From Paucibacter sp. KBW04 (GTDB taxonomy: Bacteria; Pseudomonadota; Gammaproteobacteria; Burkholderiales; Burkholderiaceae_C): a DNA stretch of 64,000 nucleotides. Position 1 is the stretch's first letter. Each line of letters begins with the position of its first letter. A program made the position numbers and the translations under genes. The DNA lies in assembly GCF_003852425.1 (NCBI RefSeq), contig NZ_QAJN01000001.1, positions 62,001-126,000 of the forward strand, in the 5' to 3' direction. Shown here in pieces: positions 53,313 to 62,846 of this stretch. Under the pieces are notes generated by a model. That model worked only from the letters and a program-made list of their open reading frames with translations. It had not been told where the DNA came from and did no database searches.

Positions 53313-54739
53313 GATGAGGCGGCTTTCGTGGAATGGGTGGCTTTGTTGGGGCTCAGCGCCCGCAGCAAGCCTTGCAGCTTGCGTTGTGCCGCGGCGGGCG
53401 TTTGATTGGGGTCGAGGGCGAAGCGGTGCACCGTCTCGATGATGGCGTTCTTGCCCACCTCACCAAAAGCCATACGGTGGACCAGGCTGGGCACGCGCGG
53501 CGTGCCGGGGTTGGCGAAGAGGCGGAAGGACTGCTGGGCGCAGGCGTCCAGCTCATCGACAGGCACATCGCGCCGCACCGGCACCGAGCCCTTGATGCGG
53601 TTGTAGCCCAGTTGCAAGGCGGCGCCGCCCAGCAGCTCGGCCATTTTTTCTTGATCGGCCTGGGCGGCGGCATTGCCGGCCAGCATGGCCAGGGTGTCGA
53701 TGCTGTAGAGATGGGCCTGGGCCGAGCCTGGCACGGCCTTGCAGTCAAAGTCGCGCCCGCCCTCCAGGCCCAAGGTGCCCAGCTCACCGCGTGCCCAGTC
53801 GCCCATGATGAGCATGGCCGAACGCTCGCCGGCGAAGTCGGCCACCAGCTCGGTCCAGGGTCGCTCGCCCACCGTCTGGCCGCTGGCATTGTTCGGTAGC
53901 GAAAGATTTCGCCAGGCCCGCAGGCGTTTGAAGGCGCGCTCCAGCGCGGGGTCGTCAAAGGCCTGCACATCCTGCTGCACCATCATGCGGCGGTAGAGCG
54001 CGGGCCCGGCCTCGCCCAGCAACAAGGCCTCGAACACCGTCGCCACCTGCCAGGGCTCGTCGCTGAAGGCCACCGGCGTCACACCGGCCGCGCGCAGGGC
54101 TACGGCGGCCTTCTCCAGCCCGGCCCAGTCGCTAGGCAACTCGATCTTCAGGCGGCGAAACAGCGCCTTGTTGAGGTAGAGGTTGTTGATGCGATGGATG
54201 CCCATGGGCGCGGCGACCACATGCTCGCGCACCGTGACTTGCTCGATCACCTGCGGGAACATGGTGCGCGCCCAGCCGCGGCGTTGCGCCACACCGTCGA
54301 GTTCAAGCAGCAGGCCCATGCCGGCCCATTCACTCATCGACTGCCCATTGAGTTGGGCCACCTTGGGCCCCATGCGGCGCAGGGTGCGCTCGTTCAGCAC
54401 CTTGATGGCCGCACCGCCACCGCCGCCCGCCACCGCGCCGTCCACCCAGCGCAAGCCCACCTCGGCCATGCGCGCGGCCACATGGTCGGCGGCTGCGCGT
54501 TCGCTGGCCGAGGTCCACCAGTGCAGGACATTGAGTTCGCCATTGCCTTCGCCGCTCGCGTTCGCCGAGGCGGTCGATGCGGCTGCCCCGCCTGCGCCCG
54601 TGGGCGCGGCCTGGGCCGTGGAGGTGCCCAGCACACCCAGGGTGAGAACGGCGAGAGCAGACATGGATTGAATCTTGCCCTGTGCCCATCCTCCGCCGCC
54701 TTTGGATTTGTTGGACTTTGGTGAGGTTGTGTAAGTCAC
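53309..54739 (-). CDS. Sugar ABC-type substrate-binding protein, probable sensory role
   Basis: A 476-residue periplasmic binding protein with the glucose-type opening LNVLHWWTSASERAA and AVAGGGGGAAIKVL, as in Pseudomonas GtsA/GltB. The predicted signal peptide ends STAQA. The start is uncertain: GTG 54739 gives a positively charged, 44-residue leader; ATG 54664 would be shorter and lacks a ribosome site. No permease or ATPase genes are nearby. It overlaps the regulator gene, so it probably presents sugar to the kinase rather than to a transporter, which is inference. Confidence 0.78.
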   Translation of the reverse strand: MTYTTSPKSNKSKGGGGWAQGKIQSMSALAVLTLGVLGTSTAQAAPTGAGGAAASTASANASGEGNGELNVLHWWTSASERAAADHVAARMAEVGLRWVDGAVAGGGGGAAIKVLNERTLRRMGPKVAQLNGQSMSEWAGMGLLLELDGVAQRRGWARTMFPQVIEQVTVREHVVAAPMGIHRINNLYLNKALFRRLKIELPSDWAGLEKAAVALRAAGVTPVAFSDEPWQVATVFEALLLGEAGPALYRRMMVQQDVQAFDDPALERAFKRLRAWRNLSLPNNASGQTVGERPWTELVADFAGERSAMLIMGDWARGELGTLGLEGGRDFDCKAVPGSAQAHLYSIDTLAMLAGNAAAQADQEKMAELLGGAALQLGYNRIKGSVPVRRDVPVDELDACAQQSFRLFANPGTPRVPSLVHRMAFGEVGKNAIIETVHRFALDPNQTPAAAQRKLQGLLRALSPNKATHSTKAASS

Positions 54740-55157
54740 GGGAGCGCCTGAAGAAGCTTTGCGCGGATTCTCGGGGTCAGCGGTGGCTGCTGGCGATTGG
54801 GGGTTTCGCTCGACCCTGGCGAGGCTTGCGGCCAAGTCATGGGAGAGACTGGCCTGCGGGCCCCTGAGGCCAAGGTTAAGAAAGGTAACACGATGCCTGC
54901 ACGCCACAGCTTCGCCGCGCTTCTGCGCCGGGCGAGGGGGCTGGCGTCGGGCGGGAACTGGGCTAATCTGCGCGCACAGATGCGTTGCAAAACGCGTCAG
55001 GGCGTTGGCCAGGATGGGGTGCAGGGCATGCAAGGCCTTGGCACGGCGTCGAGCCTTCGCTTGGGAATCTCAAGCTCCTCGTTCCAGCGCGGGCGGTCTC
55101 AACACCAATGCGGGACCGCTCGCGACTCTTTCAGCTTCGGAGCAGGCGTTTGCGAAC
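54740..55157. other. Gene-free region upstream of the sensory operon
   Basis: About 418 bases. It should hold the promoter of the minus-strand operon, but no clear -35/-10 was found. One short inverted repeat, GGCCT...AGGCC at 54851-54871, is present. The open frame of the binding protein continues through here to 55033 without sensible content. Confidence 0.45.
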
Positions 55158-55559
55158 TCAGACGGCCTTGCTGAGAGGCCGCAGCAGGCGACTCAATGCA
55201 ACGGCGATCAGCAGGCCCAAGGCCATCCCCAAGCTGTCGGCCCCCAGATCGGCCCATTCGCAAGAGCGACCCGGCACAAAGAACTGAATCAACTCGATGG
55301 CGCCGCCGTAGGCAAGCAGGCTCAGCGGCAGCCCCAGCAGTCTTTGCTTGAGCGTGCGCAAAGACCAGAAGCCACAAAAGGCCAGCGAGGCAAAAGCCAG
55401 CAGGTGATTGGCCTTGTCCCAGCCGGTGTCCAAGCCCTTGGGTGGGGCGGGGCTGAGCGCCAGATAGCTGATGATGAAGAACAGCAGCAGGCCGATCCAG
55501 CGCCAGGCGCGGCGCGCTGCATCGCTGCTCAGCAGAGGGCGTAGAAGGCATGTCGGCAT
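55158..55559 (-). CDS. VanZ-like family membrane protein
   Basis: A 133-residue inner-membrane protein with four hydrophobic helices and the VanZ-like pattern: DTGWDKANHLLAFASLAF and the GRSCEWADLGADSLG segment. VanZ is named for low-level teicoplanin resistance, but most members have no known role. ATG 55559 gives the family's natural N-terminus; the frame continuing upstream overlaps the tRNA-Thr terminator and lacks content. It lies just after tRNA-Thr on the same strand. Confidence 0.8.
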   Translation of the reverse strand: MPTCLLRPLLSSDAARRAWRWIGLLLFFIISYLALSPAPPKGLDTGWDKANHLLAFASLAFCGFWSLRTLKQRLLGLPLSLLAYGGAIELIQFFVPGRSCEWADLGADSLGMALGLLIAVALSRLLRPLSKAV

Positions 55560-55606
55560 GGGCGGCACGATGTGTTGGCGCAGGCTGAGAGGGACACAGA
55601 AGCGAC

Positions 55607-55634
55607 AAAGCCCAGACCTTGCGGACTGGGCTTT
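55607..55634 (-). terminator. Hairpin after tRNA-Thr
   Basis: A perfect nine-base stem AAAGCCCAG / CTGGGCTTT 14 bases beyond the tRNA 3' end. On the minus strand the stem itself ends in TTT followed by GTC, so termination is plausible but not certain. Confidence 0.55.
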
Positions 55635-55647
55635 GCGTTTTTTGTTT

Positions 55648-55723
55648 TGGTGCCGGAGAGATGAATCGAACACCCGACCTTCTCATTACGAATGAGCTGC
55701 TCTACCGACTGAGCTACACCGGC
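55648..55723 (-). tRNA. tRNA-Thr (anticodon CGU)
   Basis: A complete 76-base tRNA. Acceptor GCCGGTG pairs with the 3' strand of the arm apart from a weak pair, CCA is encoded, D-arm GCTCAGTCGGTAGAGC, anticodon arm CTCATTCGTAATGAG with CGU, and T-loop GTTCGATTC are all present. Confidence 0.93.
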
Positions 55724-55819
55724 ATCAAGCCCGCTACTATAGCAGGAATTTTCTGGGCTAAGAAAATCAGGTGACGGGCGCCTGGTGGATTCAGTGCAGA
55801 TCGCCGATCTTCTAGCGCA

Positions 55820-55858
55820 ACAGGCCTTGCCCTGGCGCGAGTCCAGAACAAGGCCTGT
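55820..55858. terminator. Inverted repeat downstream of fbp
   Basis: Perfect ten-base arms ACAGGCCTTG and CAAGGCCTGT separated by 19 bases, about 35 bases past the fbp stop. A second dyad (GGGCTGATCTCAGCCC, 55884-55899) overlaps the stop codon. There is no T-run. Confidence 0.4.
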
Positions 55859-55892
55859 CGGCGTTGTCGCTTGAAAGCGGGGCGGGCTGATC

Positions 55893-56897
55893 TCAGCCCA
55901 GGTGATAGGCGGTGACGCGCTCGACCTCGTTCTTGGAGCCCAGCACCACGGCCACGCGCTCATGCAGCTGCGTGGGTTGCATCTCCATGATGCGTTGACG
56001 CGCGTTGGTGGCGGCGCCACCGGCCTGCTCGACCAGGAAGGCCATGGGGTTGGCCTCATACATCAGGCGCAGCTTGCCGGCTTTGTTCGGCTCGCGCTTG
56101 TCCCAGGGGTACATAAAGACGCCGCCACGGGTCAGGATGCGATGCACATCGGCCACCATGGAGGCGATCCAGCGCATATTGAAATCCTTGCCGCGCACGC
56201 CCGTGCTGCCTTCCAGGCATTCGTCGATATAGCGCTTCATCGGGGCATCCCAGTGGCGCATATTCGACATATTGATGGCGAACTCCTTGGTGTCCTCGGG
56301 GATCTTGACCTCGTCCTCGGTCAAGACAAAAGAGCCTTGCTCGCGGTCCAGGGTGAACATCACCACGCCGTCGCCCACGGTCAGCACCAGCGTTGTTTGC
56401 GGGCCGTAGACGCAGTAGCCGGCGGCGGCTTGTTGGGTGCCGGGCTGCAGGAAGTCGGCCTCGCTGACGCCGGCCGAGCCCTCGGGCTTTTTCAAGACCG
56501 AGAAGATGGTGCCGATCGACACATTGACGTCGATATTGGAGGAGCCGTCCAGGGGGTCGAACATCAAGAGGTATTCGCCCTGGGGGAAGCGGTTGGGCAC
56601 GACGTAAATGCCTTCCATTTCCTCCGAGGCCATGGCCGCCAGATGGCCGCCCCACTCATTGGCTTCGATCAGAACCTCGTTGGCGATGATGTCCAGTTTC
56701 TTCTGGACCTCGCCTTGCACGTTCTCGCTGCCGGCCGTGCCCAGCACCTCGCCGAGCGCACCCTTGTTGACGCTGATGGCGATGCGCTTGCAGGCGCGCG
56801 CCACCACCTCGATCAACAAGCGCAGTTCCTGCGGGATATGGCCGTGCTGGCGCTGTTGTTCGATCAGATACTGAGTCAGGCTGATGCGTCGGGTCAT
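55893..56897 (-). CDS. fbp: Fructose-1,6-bisphosphatase, class I
   Basis: A 334-residue gluconeogenic enzyme that removes the 1-phosphate from fructose 1,6-bisphosphate. The metal site is in MASEEMEGI and the class signature is [13 protein letters not shown]; later [15 protein letters not shown] and [12 protein letters not shown] match the substrate-binding lobe. The length is normal. ATG 56897 ([11 protein letters not shown]) is the family N-terminus; the longer frame overlaps pepN. It lies 31 bases after pepN on the same strand, so the two may share a transcript. Confidence 0.95.
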   Translation of the reverse strand: MTRRISLTQYLIEQQRQHGHIPQELRLLIEVVARACKRIAISVNKGALGEVLGTAGSENVQGEVQKKLDIIANEVLIEANEWGGHLAAMASEEMEGIYVVPNRFPQGEYLLMFDPLDGSSNIDVNVSIGTIFSVLKKPEGSAGVSEADFLQPGTQQAAAGYCVYGPQTTLVLTVGDGVVMFTLDREQGSFVLTEDEVKIPEDTKEFAINMSNMRHWDAPMKRYIDECLEGSTGVRGKDFNMRWIASMVADVHRILTRGGVFMYPWDKREPNKAGKLRLMYEANPMAFLVEQAGGAATNARQRIMEMQPTQLHERVAVVLGSKNEVERVTAYHLG

Positions 56898-56928
56898 GAT
56901 GCTTGGGATTTCAAAGTTGCGAATTTTT

Positions 56929-59616
56929 TTACGCGTCCACGGCCGGTGCCGAGGCCAGGGCTCGCGTGATGATCTCGCGCACATCGCCCGACAGCTCGGC
57001 CTTGGCGGCCACGCGGCGGATGGCCAGCAGGGCGGCGCTGCGATAGGGCTCGGCCAGGGTGTTCCAGCGGTCCATCACGCGGGCTAGGCGGCCGGCCACC
57101 TGTGGGTTGATGGCGTCCAGGGCCAAGACCTGTTCGGCCCAGAACACATAGCCGGCGGCATCGGCGCGGTGGAAGGCGGCCGGGTTGAACATGCACAGCG
57201 AGAAGATCAGGCTGCGCGCACGGTTGGGGTTCTTGAGCGTGAAGTCGGGGTGCTGCAGGAGCTGGCGCACACGGGCAAAGGTGCGGCCGTCCTTCTCCGG
57301 CGTGCGACCTTGCAGGGCGAACCATTTGTCGATCACCAAGGCGTCGTCCTTGAACAGCTCATGGAAGCGGGCCAGCGCCGGCTCGGCCAGCTCGGCATGG
57401 GCACCGACCAGGGCCGACAAGGCGCCCAGGCGCTCGGTCATATTGCCGGCGTCCTTGAAGCGCTGGTAGGCGCGGCCAGGCCAGACGGTGTCGCCCGTGC
57501 TTTGCGCGTCCAGCACCAGCATACTCAGGGCCAGATTGGCCAGGGCGCGCTTGCCCGAGGAGACCGGGTCGGGCGTGTAGCCGCCCTGGATCTGATTGGC
57601 TTCAAATGCGGTGATCCAGTCCTCGCGCAGGGCGGCGGCCAGCTGCACCTGGGCGGCTTCCACCGCGGCGTGGATGGCTTGCGGGTCCACCACCTCCAGC
57701 TGCTCGGCGATATAGGCCTCGCCCGGCAGGGTCAGGGCGATTTCCTTGAAGGCAGAATCCAGCAGCGGGTGGCGCAAGACGGCGCGCACCGCGTCCAGAT
57801 AGGCGGCGTCCAGTTGCAGGGCTTGACCGCTGCGCACTGCGGCCAGGATGCGGTTCAGGGCCAGGCGTTGGCCGGCTTCCCAGCGGTTGAAGGCGTCCAC
57901 ATCGTGTTGCAGCAGCACCAGCAATTGCGCGTCGCTCAGTCCGTCGTCCAGTACCACTGGGGCGGAGAAGCCGCGCAGCAGGGAGGGCACGGGCTCGCTC
58001 GTCAAATTGACGAAGGCGAAGCTCTGCTGCGCTTCCTCCAACACCAGCACCTGCTCGTTCGACACCTCGGCCGAGCCTTGCAGCTGCAAAGGCAAGACCT
58101 GACCCTCTTGGCTCAAGAGGCCCAGGGCGACCGGGATCACCTGGGGCAGCTTGTGCTCTTGGCCCGGGGTGGCGGGGTTGTGTTGGGTTAGCGTCAGGGA
58201 GTAGGTCTGAGCCGCAGCGTCGTAGACACCACGGGCTTGCAAGCGCGGCGTGCCGGCCTGCGAGTACCAGCGCTTGAAGGCGTCCAGGCGCACGCTCAGG
58301 GCGGAGCCGGGGTTGGCGTCGGCGATCGCCTGGGCGAAATCGTCGCAGGTCACGGCCTGGCCGTCATGGCGCTCGAAGTACAAGCTCATGCCCTTCTCGA
58401 AGCCGGCGCGGCCGACCAGGGTCTGGTACATACGCACCACTTCCGAGCCCTTGTCATAGACGGTGGCGGTGTAGAAGTTGTTGATTTCGGAGTAACTGTC
58501 GGGGCGCACCGGGTGGGCCATGGCGCCCGAGTCCTCAGGGAACTGGGCGGCGCGCAGCTGGCGCACATCGGCGATGCGGCAGACGGCGCGGGCGCTGGGC
58601 GAGCCGGCCATGTCCATGCTGAATTCTTGGTCGCGGAAGACGGTCAGGCCTTCTTTGAGCGAGAGCTGGAACCAGTCGCGGCAGGTGACGCGGTTGCCGG
58701 TCCAGTTGTGGAAATACTCATGCGCGACGATGGACTCGATGCGGTTGAAGTCCGCGTCGGTCGCTGTGGCCGGCGAAGCCAGTAGGGCCGAGGTGTTGAA
58801 GATATTGAGGCCCTTGTTCTCCATCGCGCCCATATTGAAGTCGGACACGCCGACCACCATGAATCGTTCCAGATCCAGCGGCAGCTTGAAGCGCGCCTCG
58901 TCCCAGACCATGGAGGCGATCAGGGAGTTCATCGCGTGTTCGGTCTTTTCCAGATCGCCACGGCGCACATAGACCTGCAAGAGATGGTCCTTGCCCGCGC
59001 GGGTGCGCACGCGCTGCTCGCGCGCTACCAGATCGCCCGCCACCAGGGCGAACAAATAGCTGGGCTTGGGGAAGGGGTCATGCCATTTGGCGAAGTGACG
59101 GTTGGCGTCCAAGTCGCCAGCCTCCAGCAGATTGCCATTGCTCAGCAGAACCGGGTACTTGGCCTTGTCGGCGCGCAGGGTGACGGTGTAGACGGCCATC
59201 ACATCCGGGCGGTCCAGGAAGTAGGTGATGCGGCGGAAGCCCTCGGCCTCGCACTGGGTGAAGAAGCTGCCGCCCGAGGTGTAGAGGCCGCTCAGCGTGG
59301 TGTTCTTCTCCGGCGCGCAGGTGTTGCGCAATTCGAGCGCAAAGTCGGCATCGGGCGCGTTGTCGATGATCAGCTCAGCGCCTTCCTGGCGGAAGGACAC
59401 GCTCTCACCATTGATCAAGCAGCGCAGCAGGTTCAGGTCCTCGCCATGCAAGCGCAAGGCGCCATGGGCGACGGCGCTGTTGCGCTCGATCTGCATCTTG
59501 GCCGTGACCAGGGTCTTGGCCGGGTCCAGATCAAAGGTCAAATCAACGGTGCGAATCCAAAACGCGGGCGCTTGGTAGTCTTCGCGGCGAATCAGAGTGA
59601 CAGAGCCTTCACGCAT
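56929..59616 (-). CDS. pepN: Aminopeptidase N (M1 family)
   Basis: An 895-residue cytoplasmic zinc peptidase that removes N-terminal residues from peptides. The substrate-anchoring [12 protein letters not shown] and the zinc motif HEYFHNW with the later Glu in [14 protein letters not shown] are intact, and the length matches the E. coli type. I prefer ATG 59616 (MREGSV), which has AAGG nine bases upstream, over ATG 59625, which abuts the same AAGG. It follows the prfB terminator and precedes fbp. Confidence 0.93.
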   Translation of the reverse strand: MREGSVTLIRREDYQAPAFWIRTVDLTFDLDPAKTLVTAKMQIERNSAVAHGALRLHGEDLNLLRCLINGESVSFRQEGAELIIDNAPDADFALELRNTCAPEKNTTLSGLYTSGGSFFTQCEAEGFRRITYFLDRPDVMAVYTVTLRADKAKYPVLLSNGNLLEAGDLDANRHFAKWHDPFPKPSYLFALVAGDLVAREQRVRTRAGKDHLLQVYVRRGDLEKTEHAMNSLIASMVWDEARFKLPLDLERFMVVGVSDFNMGAMENKGLNIFNTSALLASPATATDADFNRIESIVAHEYFHNWTGNRVTCRDWFQLSLKEGLTVFRDQEFSMDMAGSPSARAVCRIADVRQLRAAQFPEDSGAMAHPVRPDSYSEINNFYTATVYDKGSEVVRMYQTLVGRAGFEKGMSLYFERHDGQAVTCDDFAQAIADANPGSALSVRLDAFKRWYSQAGTPRLQARGVYDAAAQTYSLTLTQHNPATPGQEHKLPQVIPVALGLLSQEGQVLPLQLQGSAEVSNEQVLVLEEAQQSFAFVNLTSEPVPSLLRGFSAPVVLDDGLSDAQLLVLLQHDVDAFNRWEAGQRLALNRILAAVRSGQALQLDAAYLDAVRAVLRHPLLDSAFKEIALTLPGEAYIAEQLEVVDPQAIHAAVEAAQVQLAAALREDWITAFEANQIQGGYTPDPVSSGKRALANLALSMLVLDAQSTGDTVWPGRAYQRFKDAGNMTERLGALSALVGAHAELAEPALARFHELFKDDALVIDKWFALQGRTPEKDGRTFARVRQLLQHPDFTLKNPNRARSLIFSLCMFNPAAFHRADAAGYVFWAEQVLALDAINPQVAGRLARVMDRWNTLAEPYRSAALLAIRRVAAKAELSGDVREIITRALASAPAVDA
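58092..58105 (+). repeat. Dispersed 14-mer copy 6 (inside pepN)
   Basis: Exact GCAAGACCTGACCC followed by TCTT, on the strand opposite the gene, read by it as Gly-Gln-Val-Leu. It is identical over 18 bases to the copy in the histidine kinase. Confidence 0.8.
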
Positions 59617-59638
59617 GGCGGGCATCCTTGGGATGTTG

Positions 59639-59670
59639 AAAAATGACGGCGCCGAAAATTTCGGCGCCGT
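59639..59670 (-). terminator. Intrinsic terminator after prfB
   Basis: A perfect 12-base stem (ACGGCGCCGAAA with its complement, 59646-59670) followed on the minus strand by CATTTTT. It separates prfB from pepN. Confidence 0.85.
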
Positions 59671-59704
59671 GGTTGAGTGGGTCGCGCCCGGGCCTTTGGT
59701 GGCC

Positions 59705-60809
59705 TCAGACGCCCTGTTTCAAGCTGGCCGAGATAAAGGCATCTAGATCACCATCCAAGACCTTCTGCGTGGCGGAGGTCTCGTAATTGGTGCGCAGATC
59801 CTTGATGCGGCTTTGGTCCAGCACATAGCTGCGAATCTGGTGACCCCAGCCCACATCGGTCTTGGTGTCTTCCAGCTTTTGCTGCTCTTCGGCGCGCTTG
59901 CGCATCTCGTGGTCGTACAGACGCGAGCGCAGGCGCTTCCAAGCCACATCGCGGTTGCTGTGCTGGCTGCGGCCATCCTGGCATTGCACCACGATACCGG
60001 TCGGAATATGCGTTAGACGCACGGCCGAATCGGTCTTGTTGATGTGCTGGCCACCAGCGCCGGAGGCGCGGAAGGTGTCGGTACGCACATCGGCCGGGTT
60101 GATGTCGATCTCGATCGAGTCATCGATTTCCGGGTAGACAAACAGCGAGGCAAAGCTGGTGTGGCGGCCGCCGGACGAATCGAAAGGGCTCTTGCGCACC
60201 AGGCGGTGCACGCCGGTTTCGGTGCGCAGCAGGCCGAAGGCGTACTCGCCTTCCACCTTGATGGTGGCGCTCTTGATGCCGGCCACGTCACCCGCGGTCT
60301 CGTCTTCCAGCGTGGCGGTGAAGCCCTTGCGCTCGCAATACTTCAGGTACTGGCGCAGCAGCATGCTGGCCCAGTCGCAGGCCTCGGTGCCACCGGCGCC
60401 GGCCTGGATGTCGATAAAGCAGTTGCTGGGGTCGGCCGGGTTGTTGAACATGCGGCGGAATTCCAGCTGTTCAACGATTTCCAAGAGCTTGGCGGCATCG
60501 CCCTCGATGGCTTCGAGTCCATCGAAGTCCTGCTCTTCCTTGACCATCTCGTACAGCTCGGTGCTGTCGGCCAGATTGCTGGTGAGGTGGTCGATGGTGC
60601 TGACCACGTTTTCCAGCGTGCGCTTTTCTTTACCCAGTTCCTGGGCGCGCTTGGGTTCGTTCCAGACGCTGGGGTTCTCCAGCGCGGCATTGACTTCGTT
60701 CAGTCGCAGTGCTTTGCGATCGTAGTCAAAGATACCCCCTTAGCGCGTCAGTACGCGCTGTCAGGTCGGCCAAGGTGGTGCCGATGGTGTTGATGCGTTC
60801 GATGTCCAT
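59705..60809 (-). CDS. prfB: Peptide chain release factor 2, with programmed +1 frameshift
   Basis: A 367-residue translation release factor for UGA and UAA. It is encoded in two frames: codons 1-27 ([10 protein letters not shown]...LRGYL) end at an in-frame TGA, and the rest continues in the +1 frame through DYDRKALRL. The SPF anticodon-mimic ([10 protein letters not shown]) and the GGQ hydrolysis motif ([10 protein letters not shown]) are intact, with Ala at the position two before SG, the common efficient variant. Any annotation starting at 60607 is a truncation; the true start is ATG 60809. Confidence 0.95.
60725..60740 (-). promoter_or_regulatory. RF2 autoregulatory frameshift site
   Basis: The minus strand reads AGGGGGTATCTTTGAC: an internal ribosome-binding-like AGGGGG, slippery CTT, then the TGA stop and C. 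When RF2 is scarce the ribosome pauses at TGA and slips +1, making more RF2. The sequence matches the conserved bacterial site. Confidence 0.93.
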
Positions 60810-61010
60810 GAGGATCCTGCTGCTTTTTGCTTCGTGTTCCGGTGCGCGGGGCGGCTTCGCTTGCGCGCGCGGGCAATTCGGCATTTTTACATGAGCTGGG
60901 CCTGGGCCGGCATTCGGTGCGCGGGCCGCAGGCCTGGGCGCGGCTGGCTGCGTGGAATCCCGCACTGATTGGCGCGGGCTTGCTGCGCCGGGATGGTGCA
61001 CACTGCGGCC

Positions 61011-61310
61011 ATGGACATGCCCGATTACGACGCCCTGAACCAGCGCAGCCAGCAAGCGGCGACGGCGCGTTCGGCCTATTGGCGCCGCACCCGGCGCCTG
61101 ACCGCGGCCTTGTTGCTGGCTTGGTTCCTGATCAGCTTTGTGCTGATCTATTTCGCACGCCAGCTCTCGTTTGACTTTTTTGGCTGGCCCTTTGGCTTCT
61201 GGGTCGCCTCGCAAGGGGCTTTGGCCGTGTTCTGCCTGATCGTGGCTTATTACGCCTGGGCCATGCGGCGCCTGGACGAGCAGGCGCGGGCGGATAGCAA
61301 GAACGGCTAG
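61011..61310 (+). CDS. DUF4212 protein (small subunit type of sodium:solute symporter), orphan
   Basis: A 99-residue inner-membrane protein with two helices and the DUF4212 pattern (YWRRTRRLTAALLLAWFLISF, FGWPFGFWVASQG, YAWAMRRLDEQ). The family normally precedes a large sodium:solute symporter gene as its small partner. Here the next gene is on the opposite strand and overlaps its end by four bases, so the partner is missing locally. ATG 61011 gives the family N-terminus. Confidence 0.82.
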   Translation: MDMPDYDALNQRSQQAATARSAYWRRTRRLTAALLLAWFLISFVLIYFARQLSFDFFGWPFGFWVASQGALAVFCLIVAYYAWAMRRLDEQARADSKNG

Positions 61311-62260
61311 TCAGCCAGAAAGTCTTCCAGGATGCGTGCCAGCGCCTCCGGCTGGTCGTGGTGCAGCATATGGCCGGCTTCTTCCAGCACCTCGCGGCGC
61401 AGCTGGGGCACGAGGGCGATGCGTTCCTCAAAATCGGCGCGCGGGTAGCGATCGCCAAACCAGCGCAGCACGGCCGTGCTCTTGCCCTCGACCCAGAGCG
61501 TAGGCGCGGCGATGCGCGACCAGCAAGCCATCACCTCGGCACGCCGGTAGAGCACCGGATTGGTCCGTTTGTGGGCAGGGTCGCCGAGGATTTGCCATTC
61601 CAGGCCCCCGTCTGGCCGCACCACCTTGCGTGACCAGTGCGGGGCCAGCCAGGCCGCCTTGTCGTGGGTGAGCCGCGGATTGGTCTTGATCAGGCGCTGG
61701 GCCACGGCTTGCAGGCTGGTGTAGGGCTTGAGCTGGGGGGGCTCTTTCAGCTCGTCCAGCCAAGTGGTTAGGCGTTCGGGTGCCAGATCGGGCGCGGCAT
61801 CGGGCAGGCCAAAGCCCTCCAGATTGATCAGGCGGCGGATGCGCTGGGGGCGCAGGCCGGCGTAATTCATCACCACATTGCCGCCCATGCTGTGGCCCAA
61901 GAGGTCTACCGGCGCGTCGGGGCTGATCTGATCCAACAAGGCGTCCAGATCGCCCAGATAGTCGGGGAACCAGTAGCTGTCGGCCCCGCTGCTATCGCTC
62001 AAGCCGAAGCCGCGCCAGTCCATGGCGATGATGCGGCGTTGGCTTGTCAGGGCATCCACCACGAACTGGAAGGAGGCGCCGACGTCCATCCAACCGTGCA
62101 GCAGCACCAGTGGGGGCTGGCTGGCGCTGCCAGGGCTGTCTTCGCCCCAGCGCAGCAGATGGTGGCGCAGACCCCGCAGGCTGATGAACTGGCTGCAGTG
62201 GCTGCGGCGCGCCAGATAGGGCTTGTTGGGGCTGGGCTCGATGGGCGTGGGGCTGTTCAT
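61307..62260 (-). CDS. Alpha/beta hydrolase
   Basis: A 317-residue cytoplasmic hydrolase. It has the oxyanion LLHGWMDVGAS, nucleophile elbow GHSMGG, an acid in the WVEGKST region and the terminal catalytic His in EAGHMLHHDQP. The cap between the nucleophile and acid is of the epoxide-hydrolase/lipase type, but the substrate cannot be told. ATG 62260 (MNSPTPIEPS) is preferred; the frame continues without meaning upstream. Convergent with the DUF4212 gene and divergent from the GNAT gene. Confidence 0.83.
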   Translation of the reverse strand: MNSPTPIEPSPNKPYLARRSHCSQFISLRGLRHHLLRWGEDSPGSASQPPLVLLHGWMDVGASFQFVVDALTSQRRIIAMDWRGFGLSDSSGADSYWFPDYLGDLDALLDQISPDAPVDLLGHSMGGNVVMNYAGLRPQRIRRLINLEGFGLPDAAPDLAPERLTTWLDELKEPPQLKPYTSLQAVAQRLIKTNPRLTHDKAAWLAPHWSRKVVRPDGGLEWQILGDPAHKRTNPVLYRRAEVMACWSRIAAPTLWVEGKSTAVLRWFGDRYPRADFEERIALVPQLRREVLEEAGHMLHHDQPEALARILEDFLAD

Positions 62261-62334
62261 GTCGCGCAATATAGGGGCTTGCGGCCGCTGCGGCTGTCGG
62301 CCAAGCGACAAGCTTCAGCGTGCAGAATGGCTTG

Positions 62335-62817
62335 ATGAAGACAAACTACTCCCTGCGCCCTGCCCAAGCCCGTGATGTACCGGCCCTGGTTGGACTGATT
62401 GAAGAACTGGCCGAGTTCGAGGGCTTGAGCCATATGCTCTCGCTGACGGCTGAAAAGCTGCATCGCCATCTCTTCGGTGACAAACCCGTCGTCGAGGCCT
62501 TGATCGGTGAGATCGACGGCGAGGTGGTGGGCTTCGCCCTGTTCTTCACCAACTTCAGCACCTTTCTGGGCAAGCCCGGCCTCTATCTGGAGGATTTGTA
62601 TGTGCGCTCCGCGCACCGGGGTTCGGGCCTGGGCAAGGGCTTGCTGACCCGCCTGGCCCAGATCGCCCTGGAGCGCGATTACGGCCGCTTTGAATGGTCG
62701 GTGCTGGACTGGAATGAAGACGCCATCGGCTTTTACGAGCGCATGGGCGCCACCGTGCTGCCCGATTGGCGCATCTGCCGTATCAGCGGCGCGGCGCTGG
62801 AAAAGTTTCGCGGCTGA
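62335..62817 (+). CDS. GNAT family N-acetyltransferase
   Basis: A 160-residue acetyltransferase resembling the spermidine/diamine N-acetyltransferase type. YLEDLYVRSAHRGSGLGKGLL is the acetyl-CoA binding strand-loop-helix (the RGxGxG pattern), and the DWNEDAIGFYERMGA segment holds the family's Tyr. ATG 62335 is chosen over a GTG 15 bases upstream. The substrate could be a polyamine or other amine, which the sequence does not settle. Confidence 0.83.
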   Translation: MKTNYSLRPAQARDVPALVGLIEELAEFEGLSHMLSLTAEKLHRHLFGDKPVVEALIGEIDGEVVGFALFFTNFSTFLGKPGLYLEDLYVRSAHRGSGLGKGLLTRLAQIALERDYGRFEWSVLDWNEDAIGFYERMGATVLPDWRICRISGAALEKFRG

Positions 62818-62846
62818 GTCTGGCTTAGCTCTGTTTTGGCCTTTTC

